Assembly: GCA_028564705.1 (NCBI GenBank)
Contig: JAPXFQ010000840.1
Coordinates: 124,001-188,000 of the forward strand
DNA: 64,000 nucleotides
Reading direction: 5' to 3'
DNA from: Apricaphanius iberus
Lineage: Eukaryota > Chordata > Actinopteri > Cyprinodontiformes > Aphaniidae
A program made the translations under genes and the position numbers. Positions 22,932-34,465 of this stretch are shown piece after piece (the stretch's first letter is position 1; every line of letters starts with the position of its first letter). The notes beneath the pieces are model-generated. The model ran no database searches, was not told where the DNA came from, and saw only the letters and a program-made list of their open reading frames with translations.

Positions 22932-23291
22932 TTAAGCATTTTCATGAAAGACATTGACTGGGTTGATGGGGCCTGGTAGTCTTGGGGGGGTTGGCTGACC
23001 CTGATATGGGTGCATACAGTGCAAAAGTGGCCTCGACTGCAGAGCTCTGTCCTTTATGGCTCTCAACTCTGAGGCCTCTTGTTGGCCGAAAAGCTTCTCA
23101 TAGTCTGGAGTAGATGTAGCAACTATTTTGTGGACCTGCTGAAGAAGGGAGAGTTTAACCATGTCCATGTTGTGCACGGCTGTTTTTGGTTTTGGTTTTA
23201 GTACTCTGGGTCTTTTCACAGACCGATCTGTGGACTCACTGGACGACACTGGACTGGGGGTGTTGGAAGCAGTAAAGGTATCAACGTCCAC
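22932..23291 (-). CDS. C-terminal exon of the Harbinger MADF-domain partner protein
   Basis: This frame encodes a serine/proline-rich stretch (NTPSPVSSSESTDRSVKRPR) followed by a helical segment (VKLSLLQQVHKIV...FGQQEASELRAIKD) that ends in a proline-rich tail. Such C-termini are seen in the DNA-binding partner protein of Harbinger elements, which carries an N-terminal MADF/Myb-like domain and helps the nuclease enter the nucleus and bind the ends. It lies on the strand opposite the nuclease and downstream of the MADF exon at 24760-24915. I take it as the last coding exon; the connecting exons are not resolved. The Gypsy element inserted about 100 bp beyond its stop, so it did not break this exon. 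Confidence 0.6.
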   Translation of the reverse strand: MDVDTFTASNTPSPVSSSESTDRSVKRPRVLKPKPKTAVHNMDMVKLSLLQQVHKIVATSTPDYEKLFGQQEASELRAIKDRALQSRPLLHCMHPYQGQPTPPRLPGPINPVNVFHENA

Positions 23292-23859
23292 AATGGACTC
23301 CTCCTCATCTATGTCCTCCGACTCTGTGCCAAGCTGAAGGAAACAATACAGAAGGCAGACAGAGGGGACAGTGACTTAAGAGAGATGAAGATATTAACAG
23401 TATTATTAAAGTGAAAGACTGATTTCACAGTGTGTTATCACTAGGACTACGTAAACAGTACGTAAACTTGAACTGAACTTAGAGCTGCTCTATTATGGGG
23501 AATTACTTAGTTGCATTTATGTGACAAAAAAAGAAAATTAATTGAGAATGTCCTTAAAATTTGACATAACTCCCATCATTTGCCCATATATATCCTTGTG
23601 TGTGTGTGTGTGTGTTCAAAAAACCTTGTTATGAACTTACTGTCAGAGTGGACACTGTTTGTCTGTGAACGACATGGGCCTTTCAGAAGTCCAACTGTTT
23701 TAGTAACCACATCTGTTTGGGAGTGGGGGGCTTCTTGGTTTGAGGAGTTTGCCTCAGCGATGCGACCCGGGTTTTTACCTCCTTCACTGGAAAAAAACAC
23801 ACCATGTACTTTGTGATGTAAATCCGACATTGGTTCTACTGTGTCATCACAAAGACAGT

Positions 23860-24549
23860 GGGCCTCATTTATCAAATTTGCACAGAAAACGGTGTATATT
23901 TTTGGTGTATATTCCAAATACGTAAGGCCAAACGTGGGATTTATGAAATAAAACCTGGAAAGAGATTACATCTATAAACAGCATGGCACCAGTACATAAT
24001 TGCTTAAAAGAAATATAGTTTATATTATATCAAACCATTTCCACATTACAGGCTACAGATTTAATGGGCCAATAGTTAGAACATTCACAGGTAAAAAATG
24101 GAGCGATTAAAAAAAAAAGTTTATCAGTGCTAAAAAAAAAATACACAGCAGGTCGGTGGAGGCCCGTGCATGCTCTGATCATATGAAATTGCCCTGGCTA
24201 CACATACATTGCACATCATGTTGTACAAAGAACATTTCTAGTTACTATTTATTCATTTATATTCATTTGTGTTACAGAATGTTTACATAGTAATTGTTTA
24301 ACTGCCACTTTAAGATTATTTAGGTTTTTATTTTTATCTTAGCGATCATTACAGGAGAAAGACAGAAACATTTTTGTCTTCAATTTTTCTGTATGCTGCT
24401 GCTAATTTACAACACCTCCTGACTTGGTGTATATTTTGTGCGTACCGTACGCTGACTTCGCAATTGATAAATGCAGAAAAACGTAAATTTTTGCGTAACC
24501 AGCATTTAAACCCTGATTTGGTCGTACACAGGTTTGATAAATGAGGCCC
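23860..24549. mobile_element. MITE-like element with GGGCCTCATTTATCAAA ends
   Basis: The left end GGGCCTCATTTATCAAA and the right end TTTGATAAATGAGGCCC are perfect 17-bp inverted repeats, 690 bp apart. Such ends occur in non-autonomous vertebrate DNA transposons. I could not find a target duplication. No protein is encoded. It lies within the MADF-gene half of the Harbinger element, probably inside an intron. Confidence 0.65.
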
Positions 24550-24759
24550 TTTCACTCCAGGCACTCACCCTCACACAAGCACTTCGTAATATGGGGAAAT
24601 TTTTTGCATGCACAATTATTGGCACAATTCGAGTCAATATATTGCATTGAATACCCACCTTCTCACTCACAGACACACACTCCACGGCACCACCAACAAC
24701 CTACAGCTACATAGAAACTTTGCTAACTTGCTAGTCTGGATAAAAAACGATTTACTTAC

Positions 24760-24915
24760 CAGGCAGATTTAATAGATCAGCTATTTCGATCCAACTTTTT
24801 TCCCGTTGTTTGCGGTCGTGATAGTTTTGAGAGGCCACATCATAAAGGCACATGCTTGCCAGAGTTCCACAAGTTGTCACTCTACACCCTCTTTCCAAAC
24901 GCGCTGCCCCGCCAT
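24760..24915 (-). pseudogene. MADF-domain first exon of the Harbinger partner gene, damaged
   Basis: Reading down the minus strand from the ATG at 24915, the sequence encodes the start of a MADF domain. Its diagnostic part is LYDVASQNYHDRKQREKSW followed by IEIADLLNLP, and it ends at a perfect GTAAGT donor (24759 downward). Two lesions separate the ATG from this part: an in-frame TGA about 12 codons in, and a one-base shift just before LYD. The MADF domain would bind DNA near the transposon ends. As it stands the exon cannot give a full protein, which agrees with the deleted nuclease gene. Confidence 0.65.
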
Positions 24916-25384
24916 CTTGCTCCGTTTCTTTATGTCAAAGACCAGAAGTACTTCCGCGGTAACGATGGTGAAACGCATGCGCAGTATGAGAAATAGCTCG
25001 TAGCAGTGCTTCCACAGTGCGATTCATTCACGAGGGGCGACTAGGATTTCAAATAGGTTTGATTTTCTTGCGACCGATCGGGAGCTGGTCGTGAGGTGTA
25101 AATTGCCAGTCGTACCCAATGTACACCACACGATGCAACACGCACGATTAGGCCAAAAGTTGGCACGATCCAGACAAAAGTCGCACGAGTGACAAATCGG
25201 CTCAAAAACGGTCCAAAATCGCACAGTGTACGTCTGGCTTAAAAGTTAATGAGCTGTATATTTCTCAACAAGACAGGTATGTAACTGAAGTATATTTAGA
25301 CTGATTGCCTGAGAAATATAACCTGTCCAGGGTAAACAATAAACTAATATTTACCTCTGCATCAACTGAAGAAGAAAAATCAAT

Positions 25385-25642
25385 TATAGAAAATACTTTT
25401 TTGATCCCAGGGAGAAATTAAGTGTTGCTGTAGCTTATACTGTTCTGTTCTTCAAAGAGCTGTTGTAGATGCTGATGGCTGTGGGCAGGAACGATCTCCT
25501 GTAGCAGTCTGTGTTACAGCAAAGCATAAAAAGCCTCTGACTGAAGCCACTCCATTGTTTTATGATAGTCTGATGGAGAGAATGCTAAGAGTTATCTATA
25601 ATATTATTGATTTTATTAATATCCTATACTCTCCAGTGCTTC
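25385..25642 (-). pseudogene. LINE C-terminal coding remnant
   Basis: The minus strand encodes a decayed version of a C-terminal stretch common in fish LINEs: about SLHQTI...SGFSQRLF, then CYRRSFLPTAISIYNSSLKN before a short tail. It has no upstream RT part and no target duplication that I could find. The clade is not assigned. Confidence 0.5.
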
Positions 25643-27800
25643 CTCAGTTGTCCAAGATATGCATCACCTTGGTAGAAACTTGAAGTACCTAAACTTCCCC
25701 AAGAACTCCAGTCCGCTCTGTCCCTTCTGGGTTGACCATGGCTTAGGAGTTCGGAGTTTGGCCCGACGCCTGCAGAATTATCTAAGGGGCCGTTTACTCA
25801 ACAACGAGGCCATTTTTTTTCATAATGTGTGGGTGAAAACAATACTGCATTTACATGGCAGAGTGAGCTCACTGAAAACAATGTAGTACACATGCCCGGC
25901 CTTTAGATGGCTGTGTGCCCCATGTATGCAGCGTCTTATGGTTTCCCCCGGTTTCTTCCTCCTTACCCAGAAAAACAGTTTAAGAATGGCACCCCGCTTG
26001 CGCTTGGCTGAGGAGCAAATCCAGATAGCGCTGCTCTCCTCTCCCCCGGGGTCCCTTTTTAATAATATGAGGGGGATCAGAAACATTGCGCAAACTGTAC
26101 GCCTGCAGAAATCTAGCCATGCTGTCACGCAGACAAGACATCCCACTTCCCAAATTAGAGGTGTGGGTGGGGGGTGGGGGGGGCACGAAAAGTTGGTGAA
26201 GTGCGCATAGATTTATTATGCCCTGAGCAGCTCGAAGTGATGTCATTGTTTTTCAAAGTCCCCAGGTTTGCGTTTCATGACAACAAACCCCACAGTGTTT
26301 TCAGTATTTTCCACTCTGGAAGCTGTTTTCTAAATGTTGCGCTTCCGACCCCCGGGCACCGGGTCAGCCACCATGCCCCTCCATACCTTTCAGGCTCTGC
26401 CAAGCTCCTCCAAGGTCATTGGCCAGCTGCCATCTGGCCCCGCCCAGGATGAGAAACACTGTTCCTTCAGTGTTTATGGTTGATATATCGAGCAAAAGAT
26501 TTCACCTATCAGACTGCCTAATAGTCTGGTTAAATAATAATATTGTTTCTTACGTAGAGTAAGGAGCTGGTGCTCCGTTTACACTCAATTATTCAAGAAT
26601 AATTTGAGTTACATTAACAATTATCCCGGTGTTAGGCAACCAATGTAGTTGTGTTAAATCATTATTATCCAGACAACGAGAATAACCTTCAGAATCCCCT
26701 ATAAGGTGATTGCTGAGGTGCTCTACCTGTGTGTCTTCAGCATTTCTGACACAGCAAATCAGTCTGAACTGTGTTAAATGCAGGAGAAAAAAATCACCAA
26801 ACACGAACCTCACAGTGGTGGCTGCTTTGTCCAGATGACATTGGGTTGAGAAAACAATTTATTTGAAGAGCTCTAGAGTCTAAAATCTAGCTTCTTTTAA
26901 TGCTTGTAACATGATCTTTAAAAATAGGCTGGTTATCAATCATCACACCAAAGTTTTTAGCTGCCTCGATTCAAAATAATACTATATACTGGTCAGTTTT
27001 ATTGTCTAAGCAAATTAATGATTAAATTCAGTGAAATTGAAAGTTGATGTTACTCACACATGGGCAAAGAGCAATACTCCAATTACCACAATAATATTAA
27101 CTGATGTGAAGCAGTAATGTTTATTCTTTTGAGGATTTAATATTGAGCTCTCGGGATTCTTGTTGCTGCTAGTTAACAACAGGCTTTGCTATTAACAGCA
27201 CCTATAACAACACCGGGCATAAATATATAAGCCTTCTGCTACTTTGTTAAATGCATAATTGTTGTTACCCCTCTCTTCATTTTTCTTTTTACTGATTCTC
27301 TATTTTGTTTTCCCGTAGCTCTGTATATGTTTTTCCTGATCAATTTTCAGTTTCCTTCCTGTCTCCTTGTTCCCCTATTTGATTCACACCCCTTCTCCAT
27401 CTCTTTCCATCCCTCGGGCATGTCACAAGGCTGCTGTCAGATGTTATCACGAGATGGCTCGCTTCTTTCTCATTTCTTTGAGTGATACGTCACACGCTGT
27501 AGCTTCCACTTGTTTTTTCCTCCTTCTGATTTGCTTTTGTTCTTTTTGTATTGGATTTAGTTGGTTTGTTAAAAGAAAAACAAAAAATATCCATATTTTT
27601 CTCTTTATAAAAGCCTTGCAGGGTTTAAACAAAGTGCACAGCTACAACTGATAGACCCTGTACTTCAATAAAATGACAGAACAGAAATAAAATCTGCACA
27701 TTACACAACCTCTGAATAACTCTTTTCTTTTGTTCTGATAACACTGTCACTGTCAGCAGCTTGGAATAAAGGAAATGAAAAACATGCTGTGTAGTCCATA
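25643..27800. other. intergenic DNA, no gene recognised
   Basis: No supported gene. The region around 25790-26250 is locally GC-rich and begins GGGGCCGTTTACTC, which looks like a transposon end, but I could not find a matching second end. A short palindrome (ACTCAATTATTCAAGAATAATTTGAGT) lies at about 26583-26609. Confidence 0.45.
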
Positions 27801-28389
27801 GCTTAAAGGAGATATAGCATGCTTTTAAATCCTTCCTTTTCACATGTAAATCATTCACTTGTGGTCTATGTAATGTAGAACCACAGTGATTTGGTCTGAA
27901 TTCCATGTTATTGTAGCCCCACAGACCCTCCTTATACCGTTCTAAGGAGCATCTTTAGAGCAACTCATTTTCGTGCGGTCCCTTTAAATGTAAGCGAAAC
28001 ATTTCATGCCCCGACCCCCCATGTTACAGAGCGTTCCGCTCCAGCCCGTTCTGACATTTTTGTAGTCTGATAGCAGCGATTCGATTACTACCGGCAGATA
28101 AACTTTTTATTGCGAAGCGATTGTTGCTAAATTCCTGTACATCATGTGTACCCCACGACAAAAACCGGCAAAAAGAGCCTGATCATTTTATTCAAAGCAT
28201 GCAGTACAGTTATATTCTCAGCTAAAAGCTAGCACACATCGCTAACAGAAGCAGAATGTACAATGCTACAACTATCAAAACAATCGCCCGTACGACATAT
28301 CAACACACAACATTCATGTCTAAAATAAAGTTTACTGTCATTTTAGTGTTATTTGAAGCTTACCGCTTTGCTTTGTCCGTCGTTTCCGT

Positions 28390-28532
28390 GGAGAGAAGGA
28401 ACTGACCCCTCAATCAGACGAAGTCTTTTTGGCAAATCCCTCCTGATACAGACCGAGGTTGCTGAAGCACTTGTCCTTGAAGTGCTTCGCGCAAACAAGG
28501 AGAACTTTCCCCACGGATGTCGGTATATTTCC
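28390..28532 (-). pseudogene. THAP-type zinc-finger exon remnant
   Basis: On the minus strand one frame gives GKVLLVCAKHFKDKCF followed by SNLGLYQEGFAKK, and a second frame continues as RLRLIEGSVPSL. Together this matches the second half of a THAP domain (the CxxHF zinc ligands, then Leu/Gly-rich and A/V-P motifs), split by a frameshift near 28417. THAP domains are DNA-binding and common in P-element-like and ISL2EU-type transposons as well as in host genes. The surrounding 27.8-28.8 kb looks like decayed transposon DNA, so a transposon origin is more likely. No other exon was recognised. Confidence 0.45.
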
Positions 28533-28539
28533 ACTAAAA

Positions 28540-29364
28540 ATACAATTTAACCAGGCACTTCTCAGAGGCTCGGATGCTGGGGGTCGATGTAGGGATTTGT
28601 GTGGGTCAATACACCCAATAACTGAACATTATGACTTCCTTTCTTGTAACTTCGACATGACTGACCTTGGACTACAAAATCGCTGTGGGGGAGAAAAAAT
28701 GGCGGCTTCACGAAATTGGTTACCCGGAAGTCCATTACCGTATTTGGCAGTTCAACAACAAATGCTGTGAAGTAATAGACAAGAAAACGTAATAGCGAAT
28801 AGAGAAAACTAAACAGACTGAAAAATAGGACCAAAAAAGAATGTAAAGATATAAACACAGCACCGGAAGAGAATAAATGTAAGTTGATGAGAGATATTGT
28901 TTAAATATCAAAACAATTTGGAATTTTCATGTGTTTATTTGCTGTGATGGACTGGTCACCTGCCCAGGGTGTGTTCTCCCCCACAACCCTTCAAACCATA
29001 GAAAATATGATGGACGGACAGTCATTGTCATCTGATGGCTAACAGTTAAAATCACTTCTAATTTTGATAAAACATCAGGATCTGTAGGAAAAAAACTGCA
29101 TCCTGACACCCACATAAATTTTACTTTGGCATCTGAACACTGAATGTGTTTAAAGCGAGACCAAACTGCTTTAAAAAACACTACATGTTTTCAATTTCAT
29201 GTAGTGTAATTTTCCCCCATGACTTTATGTCTGTAAAGTTACACAGTCAAAAGTTAACAGCAATAATTTGGATGATTTTGCCTTCCAAGAAAAATACATA
29301 AATGGGGGTTCATTTTTCAGTCATATTTATGTCCACCTCCATATTAATTTATAAATCTCACAGT
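28540..29364. other. intergenic DNA with a small perfect hairpin
   Basis: No supported gene. At 29178-29207 ACACTACATG and CATGTAGTGT form a perfect 10-bp stem around a 10-nt loop. A fragment at about 28940-28985 (GGACTGGTCACCTGCCCAGG) resembles part of the SINE body at 8306. Confidence 0.45.
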
Positions 29365-29408
29365 TTCAAACTAAATATTTAGTTAATAAAATCAATCTTT
29401 AGTTTCTG

Positions 29409-29410
<2 letters not shown>

Positions 29411-29467
<57 letters not shown>
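29411..29467. repeat. (AT)n microsatellite
   Basis: About 57 bp of uninterrupted AT dinucleotides. Confidence 0.95.
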
Positions 29468-29469
<2 letters not shown>

Positions 29470-29493
29470 CTAAATATTTAGTTTACAAGCTAA

Positions 29494-29844
29494 TGTCAGG
29501 TTTCGGTAGTTGAAGGAGGACCCAGATGCGGAGCGGCGTTTAGGGCTCTTACGGCCCATGTTTATTTAATAGTCCACAAGCAGACGAGAAGCACAGAGAA
29601 GGCGACGACGAGAACTAGGGGAGATAACGACAACAACGACCCGACGAGGATAGACTGACACAGAAGGACATATTTATTGTGGCGAGGGTCATCAAGGAAT
29701 GAAGAACACCTGGGAGCAGAGAAGGAAAACACAGGGAGGCCTAATAGGACACAAGTGAAACTGACTAGGATTAATTAACACAGACAGACGGAGGAGAAAC
29801 AAACAGGGAGGAACAAACAACACAAACAGGGACGGATCATGACA
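29494..29844. mobile_element. solo LTR, 351 bp, with 5-bp target duplication
   Basis: The element starts TGTCAGG and ends ATGACA, the TG...CA ends of an LTR, and GCTAA flanks it exactly at 29489-29493 and 29845-29849. No internal retroviral or retrotransposon sequence is present. This is the product of recombination between the two LTRs of a former full element. Because TGTCA...TGACA is itself inverted, orientation is not certain; an AATAAA is readable on the minus strand near 29560. Confidence 0.75.
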
Positions 29845-30842
29845 GCTAAATACATACCTGTCATGTTTTGGATTTGAAAATACCGGAAACTTTCCGGCAC
29901 TAGCCATCCCAACATCCCAACAGGCTCCAGTATACCTCGCATTCTGTGACAAGTATACAGGAAATCTAAAATAACCAATTTTCATTCACTTAGTATAGTT
30001 GAGTGGTCAGAATCAGTTATGTCTGTGTTTGTTGACATCAAATGCTTTTCCTCATCCTGCTCCTTTTTGTTTTTTCAAAAATAAATTTGTTATCCTATTT
30101 TTCCGGATATTTACACATGTTCTCTGTTTTATTTTTGGGCAAGAATAATCTCCCCCATCTTTATGTCCTGCAGATGTAAGTTCTCGTGAGGCTGGTGACA
30201 ACTGAATTTGGAGAGGCAGAGGATTTAAAAAAATAATAATATGGGAAAGCTATAAACAAAATATTTAGCTAGTCAACTAAATGTTTAGTATAAGAACTAA
30301 ATGTTTAACTAAGCTAAATATGTAGTTTGAGGCTCAATGTTTAGCTTGCAATCTAAACTGTCAAGTTAAATATCAAAACTGTCAAGCTAAGTATTTAGCT
30401 TCGAACTAAACCTTTAGTATATAAAATAAAAACTGAGCACAATAAGCCTCTACTGTATATAAACTTTTGGCGGCATAACATTTTCTCCCAACAAGTCCAA
30501 CATTTTAGCTTATTACATAGAATGAGCCATTTTAAAATGACTACAGACATTTACGGATAGATTTACAACTTGTTCTTAAACAATAGCAATAAAATCTATT
30601 CTGATTCTGATTCTGAAAAGTGATGCACCAGTAGCAGGAGTATATATGGAAGTTCGTACGACAGCTGTAATGATGGTCTACTTTCGCTTCTCGGCAGCTG
30701 AATTTGCATATCAGCTAAACATTTAGCTCTGATGTATTGAAATATATATAGATAAATATATAGCTATATAGATAGATTCACTACCTAAAGGCAAGAAATA
30801 GAATGGGAACATCAGTTGAGATACTGCTGTCTTCTTTTTCAT

Positions 30843-31125
30843 CAAGAGCCAGTGAGGTTCTGGTTCTGCTGGAGGTTTCTTCCTGATAAAGGGGAATTTT
30901 TCCTCTCTACTTTTGCTACATGCTGGCTCAGTATGAGGAATTGCTGTGAGATCAACAGCACAATGAAGGAGACTGTATACTGTTAGTGTATATTAATTTA
31001 GGAATAGTAAATGTTGCAAGGACTCAATGCAATCTGCTGGGATTCTCTAGATAGAAAATTAAACTGATTGGTATAATGCCTTGAGATGGCATGTGTTGAG
31101 AATTATATAAAAACTTTATTAAACT
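30843..31125 (+). repeat. LINE 3' tail repeat, copy 2 (diverged)
   Basis: Carries GGTTCTGCTGGAGGTTTCTT and GCCTTGAGATGGCATGTGTT in the family order, with an internal insertion relative to copy 3. Non-coding. Confidence 0.55.
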
Positions 31126-31202
31126 GAAATCAGAAATCATTCAATGGTAATGGTAATACATTTTTGAAGCAACAAAACACCAATAACTTATTGGAAATGC
31201 CG

Positions 31203-31412
31203 GAGGTTTCTTCCTGTTAAAAGGGAGTTTTTCCTTTCCACTGTCGCTTGATGCTTGCTCAGTGTGAGGAATTGCTGAGAAGTCACGACGCAATCTTCTA
31301 AGGTTCTCTAATTGCTAAATTAAACATTGTATTGTAATAACTCTTCTTGTAAAGTGCCTTGAGATGACATCTGTTGTGAAATGGCGCTATATAAATAAAC
31401 TGAATTGAATTG
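31203..31412 (+). repeat. LINE 3' tail repeat, copy 3
   Basis: Begins GGAGGTTTCTTCCTGTTAAA and ends with GGCGCTATATAAATAAACTG followed by AATTGAATTGAA. The last 110 bp are nearly identical to 57985-58096. Confidence 0.65.
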
Positions 31413-32887
31413 AAATAATATATTGACTTTTTATACAACGGTTGTAAATGATTGTTTAAGTTGTATCTTATTGTACTTATTTTATTCATCAGTAGAAAAT
31501 GTACCTTTAATTCACCTTAACAAAGTCAAACTACTGTAGAAAAAAACCCTCTCAGGCACAGAAAGGAATTGGTGAATCCCAAAGCAAATTTCAGCAAGCA
31601 CTATAGTTTTCCTTCATCTTCTTCATGCCACTTTACATCCCCTACGACATCTGGGACAGGCTCTGACCCTCTGTGACCCAGCAGATTAAGATCTAGTGAA
31701 AAATGATTGAATCGCTGTGAGTAGGTGTGTACAATACTCCAGTGAGAGGAATTCATTTGTCCATTTTCTCCTACTATTAAAGAGACAACAATCAAAATCT
31801 CTGTTTAACAGTGCCAAGTACAAGAGCTGAAATGGATCTATTAGAAAAAAAGGCTAATTCAAGCTATTTTAGATTCTTCAAGATTCTTCTTAGACCACAT
31901 TGCAAGTTTTTAAAAATGCATTAACATATCTCCTTAATACTCGGAAATATCTGATAGGGCAAATGATTCTGAAGGAAATATTAGAATAAATTTAAGGAAG
32001 CAATCTGAAAACAAGTGCCAGTTAAAGAAAAACTGCTGCTTCATGCCACATTCCTGGATTTTTCAGAACGTTTATTTAATACTGTTTATCTTAAGTGTTG
32101 TGGTACTCAAATAAAAAAGAAATATATATATATATATATATATCCTTGCAGCAGCAAATATTTTTTGTTTGTTCTTGTTTTGAAGTCCTTTTGCATAAAT
32201 AATGCAAGCAAGGAAGCAAGCTATGCCAGAATGCATTGAATGATACAGTTAACTGAAAGATTGCATTTTGAATTCACAGACCATTTGTCCAGCTCTGTGG
32301 TCTATTTTGTAGCTGTAAATATAAGACTGTGTACTCACACTGTCACTTTATCTATTATTGACATAAAGCAGTTGCCCCCAGGCATTTCCTTTCTCTCCAT
32401 GGTTGTCTAGTTCTCTTTATTAGCTCACCATTCTTGGATGATATAATCACTCAAACTTACACAGATCATACGGATAAGTTAAGCCAGGAGAAAAGTGACC
32501 ACCTTCACTGAGTTGAAGGGACATCCGAGAACAGAGCTGGACTTTTTGGTGATCTTATCAAACAGCTTCCCCTCAACTGTAGATCTTCTTTGTGAACAGC
32601 ATCTAATGTCTTTGCTTCCATTTTCTTTCAAAAATGTATTTTACTAATTACTTTTGGACATAAAAAACATCCCAAAAGAACAAGCTAAATATTTCTGGTT
32701 GTATTTTTTATAGAGTTTTCAAAATACATTTCTAACCTGTTGTTTCTTCCTGCATTATTTGAGTACACTTTATTCATATAACTTGATGTTCTTTCTCTAT
32801 AGATATCACACTTTGCTATCTGACTCTGTCTTTAACCCTACCTCTCTCTTGGACAAAGTAGTTATTGATGCTGATAAGACAGTGATT
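31413..32887. other. intergenic DNA, no gene recognised
   Basis: No supported gene. A short (AT)n run is at about 32124-32143. Confidence 0.5.
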
Positions 32888-34163
32888 TAGGCTATGTTCA
32901 CACTGCAGGGCTTAATCCTCAATTCCAATTTTTTGATCAATCCTGATTTTTACGTATTTTATTTTTTGTTTTGGGTGGTTCACAATAACTAAAATCCAAC
33001 AGCAAACTGGCTCCAGTGTGGATAGTTCACAGCCGCAAAGCGTCCCATATGTGCAGAAGAAGACAAGAAGTCACACACAAAGTGATCTATTTACAGAAGG
33101 AAAATAGCCGGTCTGCTGATTGGTGTTTGTGCAGCAGTTTGTCAATTCCTGCACAGACAAAAGCAACATACTGACTTCACTAATCATGGGTGATCAGCAA
33201 GACATGTGTTTTATGTGTGGAAAATACATAAATTTAATTATTAATATATTATTAAATATATAAACATTTAATAATATTAATGCAAATATATTTATTTATG
33301 CACAGCAGCACCCCCTTCAAATAAATTCCGCTGTGCAACATTCCAGAGAGATAAACGGGAAATAATTAATTATAATACAGTTTACATTCAAACCAGGGTT
33401 ACCTTGCTTGATAGTTGTTTTAAACCTGTAACTGAGCACACGCAGTTCAGGGAACGTAATCCCAAAAAATAAATGAATAAATAAAATTATATGAGAGAAT
33501 CTGAGCATAATCTTAGATCTGGACTATATACCCTGTGCGTCTTGCTTTCGAGAGCTTAGATGACAGCATATTTGAAGAGTTATGGAGGCTTTGGAGTGCA
33601 TAACAGCACTGGACAGAGATAGGTGCATCCATGAGAAAGAGCGCAAATTATGGATTTGGCCTGCAGTGGAAAATATATGCACGGATTCTGCCTTCATTAA
33701 CAGGTGCACAGTTCTTGTCAAGGACCAGGACAAGAACAAGAGGCAAGAGGGAGCTCTAATGAAACATTTTCAAAGATGTGGTTACTGTATTCAGTCAGTG
33801 CATGGGTCTCGGCATGTGTTGTGGGTTTTAAATCAACTTGTAAGGTTGGGTCTGGACTTACGGTAAATAGGAGATATATATGGGCAGCGTGTTTAAAATC
33901 ATCTTAATGGTCGCAGGTAACTGCCAGAGGTCTGTGACGTACTAGACAGACTTAATGCGGCAAGACTGTTCAGACTCAAGTCACTTTAGAAAACATCAGA
34001 TATGTATCAGATTTTGTACCACATACACAAGTGATGTGGGTCACATTTGATAAAAATCGGATAAGTGCCAGTCAGACTGTCATAAAATGATAGGATATGA
34101 GTCAAATAGGGGGAAAAAAAGGCGGATTTGAAGCGCTTTTGCCTGCAGTGTGAATGTAGCCTA
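32888..34163. mobile_element. TIR-bounded DNA element, 1.28 kb, family unknown
   Basis: The left end TAGGCTATGTTCACACTGCAGG and the right end, which reads TAGGCTACATTCACACTGCAGG in reverse complement, are inverted repeats with two mismatches in 22. The immediate flanks are not a clean direct repeat, so the superfamily is open. A + frame at 33582-33866 (94 residues, MEALECITALDRDRC...KERKLWIWP) lies inside; I do not recognise it, and it could be a remnant of an element-coded protein. Confidence 0.6.
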
Positions 34164-34194
34164 AGATTGTGGTTCATTGCAGGTAACAACTTTA

Positions 34195-34465
34195 CTAAGC
34201 TAAAATCTATTGGAGGTTTTGTTTCGGTTTAGTATGGGGCATTCCTTTCCACTGTTACCACCTACATGTGCTGCAAAGTAGCCACTCAATGAAATGAGTC
34301 TGGCTTCTATGCCTCTTTGAATAGAAAACATTTGATCAATTAAAATTATAAGGAAAATGGGACTGCATTGTATTCTGTCCTTTTAATTTGAATGGATTCA
34401 ATTTGCCTAAAGTGACTTTAGATAACATTTGTTGTAAATTGATTTATAAATGAACTGAACATAAA
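34195..34465 (+). repeat. LINE 3' tail repeat, copy 4 (very diverged)
   Basis: The order of weak matches (GGAGGTTTTG, CCTTTCCACTGTTACC, AAGTGACTTTAGATAACATT, TGATTTATAAATGAACTGAA) follows copy 3. No coding potential. Confidence 0.4.

Larger units (their letters stand above)
15157..25239. mobile_element. PIF/Harbinger DNA transposon (two-gene), host of nested insertions
   Basis: The ends are near-perfect inverted repeats: AGCCAGGCGTACACTGTGCG on the left against AGCCAGACGTACACTGTGCG in reverse complement on the right, continuing as ATTTT (24 of 25 match). TAA flanks both ends (15154-15156 and 25240-25242). Inside are the two genes typical of this superfamily, placed convergently: a HARBI1-like nuclease on + (16027-17833) and a MADF-domain protein on - (24915 to about 22932). 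The 10.1-kb length is inflated by a Gypsy retrotransposon (18328-22824), a MITE (15408-15947) and a second MITE-like element (23860-24549). Without these the transposon is roughly 4.3 kb. Both genes carry disabling lesions, so this copy is probably no longer autonomous. Confidence 0.88.
29365..30430. repeat. degenerate CTAAATATTTAG minisatellite tract, interrupted
   Basis: Variants of CTAAATATTTAG / AACTAAATGTTTAGT recur at 29369-29400, 29469-29485 and, densely, at about 30258-30420. Many copies are themselves palindromic. An (AT)n tract (29411-29467) and a 351-bp solo LTR (29494-29844) lie in the middle, so the array was probably continuous before those arose. Confidence 0.6.

Noticed and set aside
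23595..23616. (TG)n run as a regulatory element
   Set aside because: Ordinary short microsatellite.
23576..23917. 113-residue minus frame in the Harbinger element
   Set aside because: Runs through a (TG)n microsatellite and a MITE end; could hold a partner-gene exon in its middle but I see no MADF residues or splice sites.
32885..34166. Harbinger assignment for the TIR element
   Set aside because: Flanks read TTA on the left and TAA on the right, not a direct 3-bp repeat.
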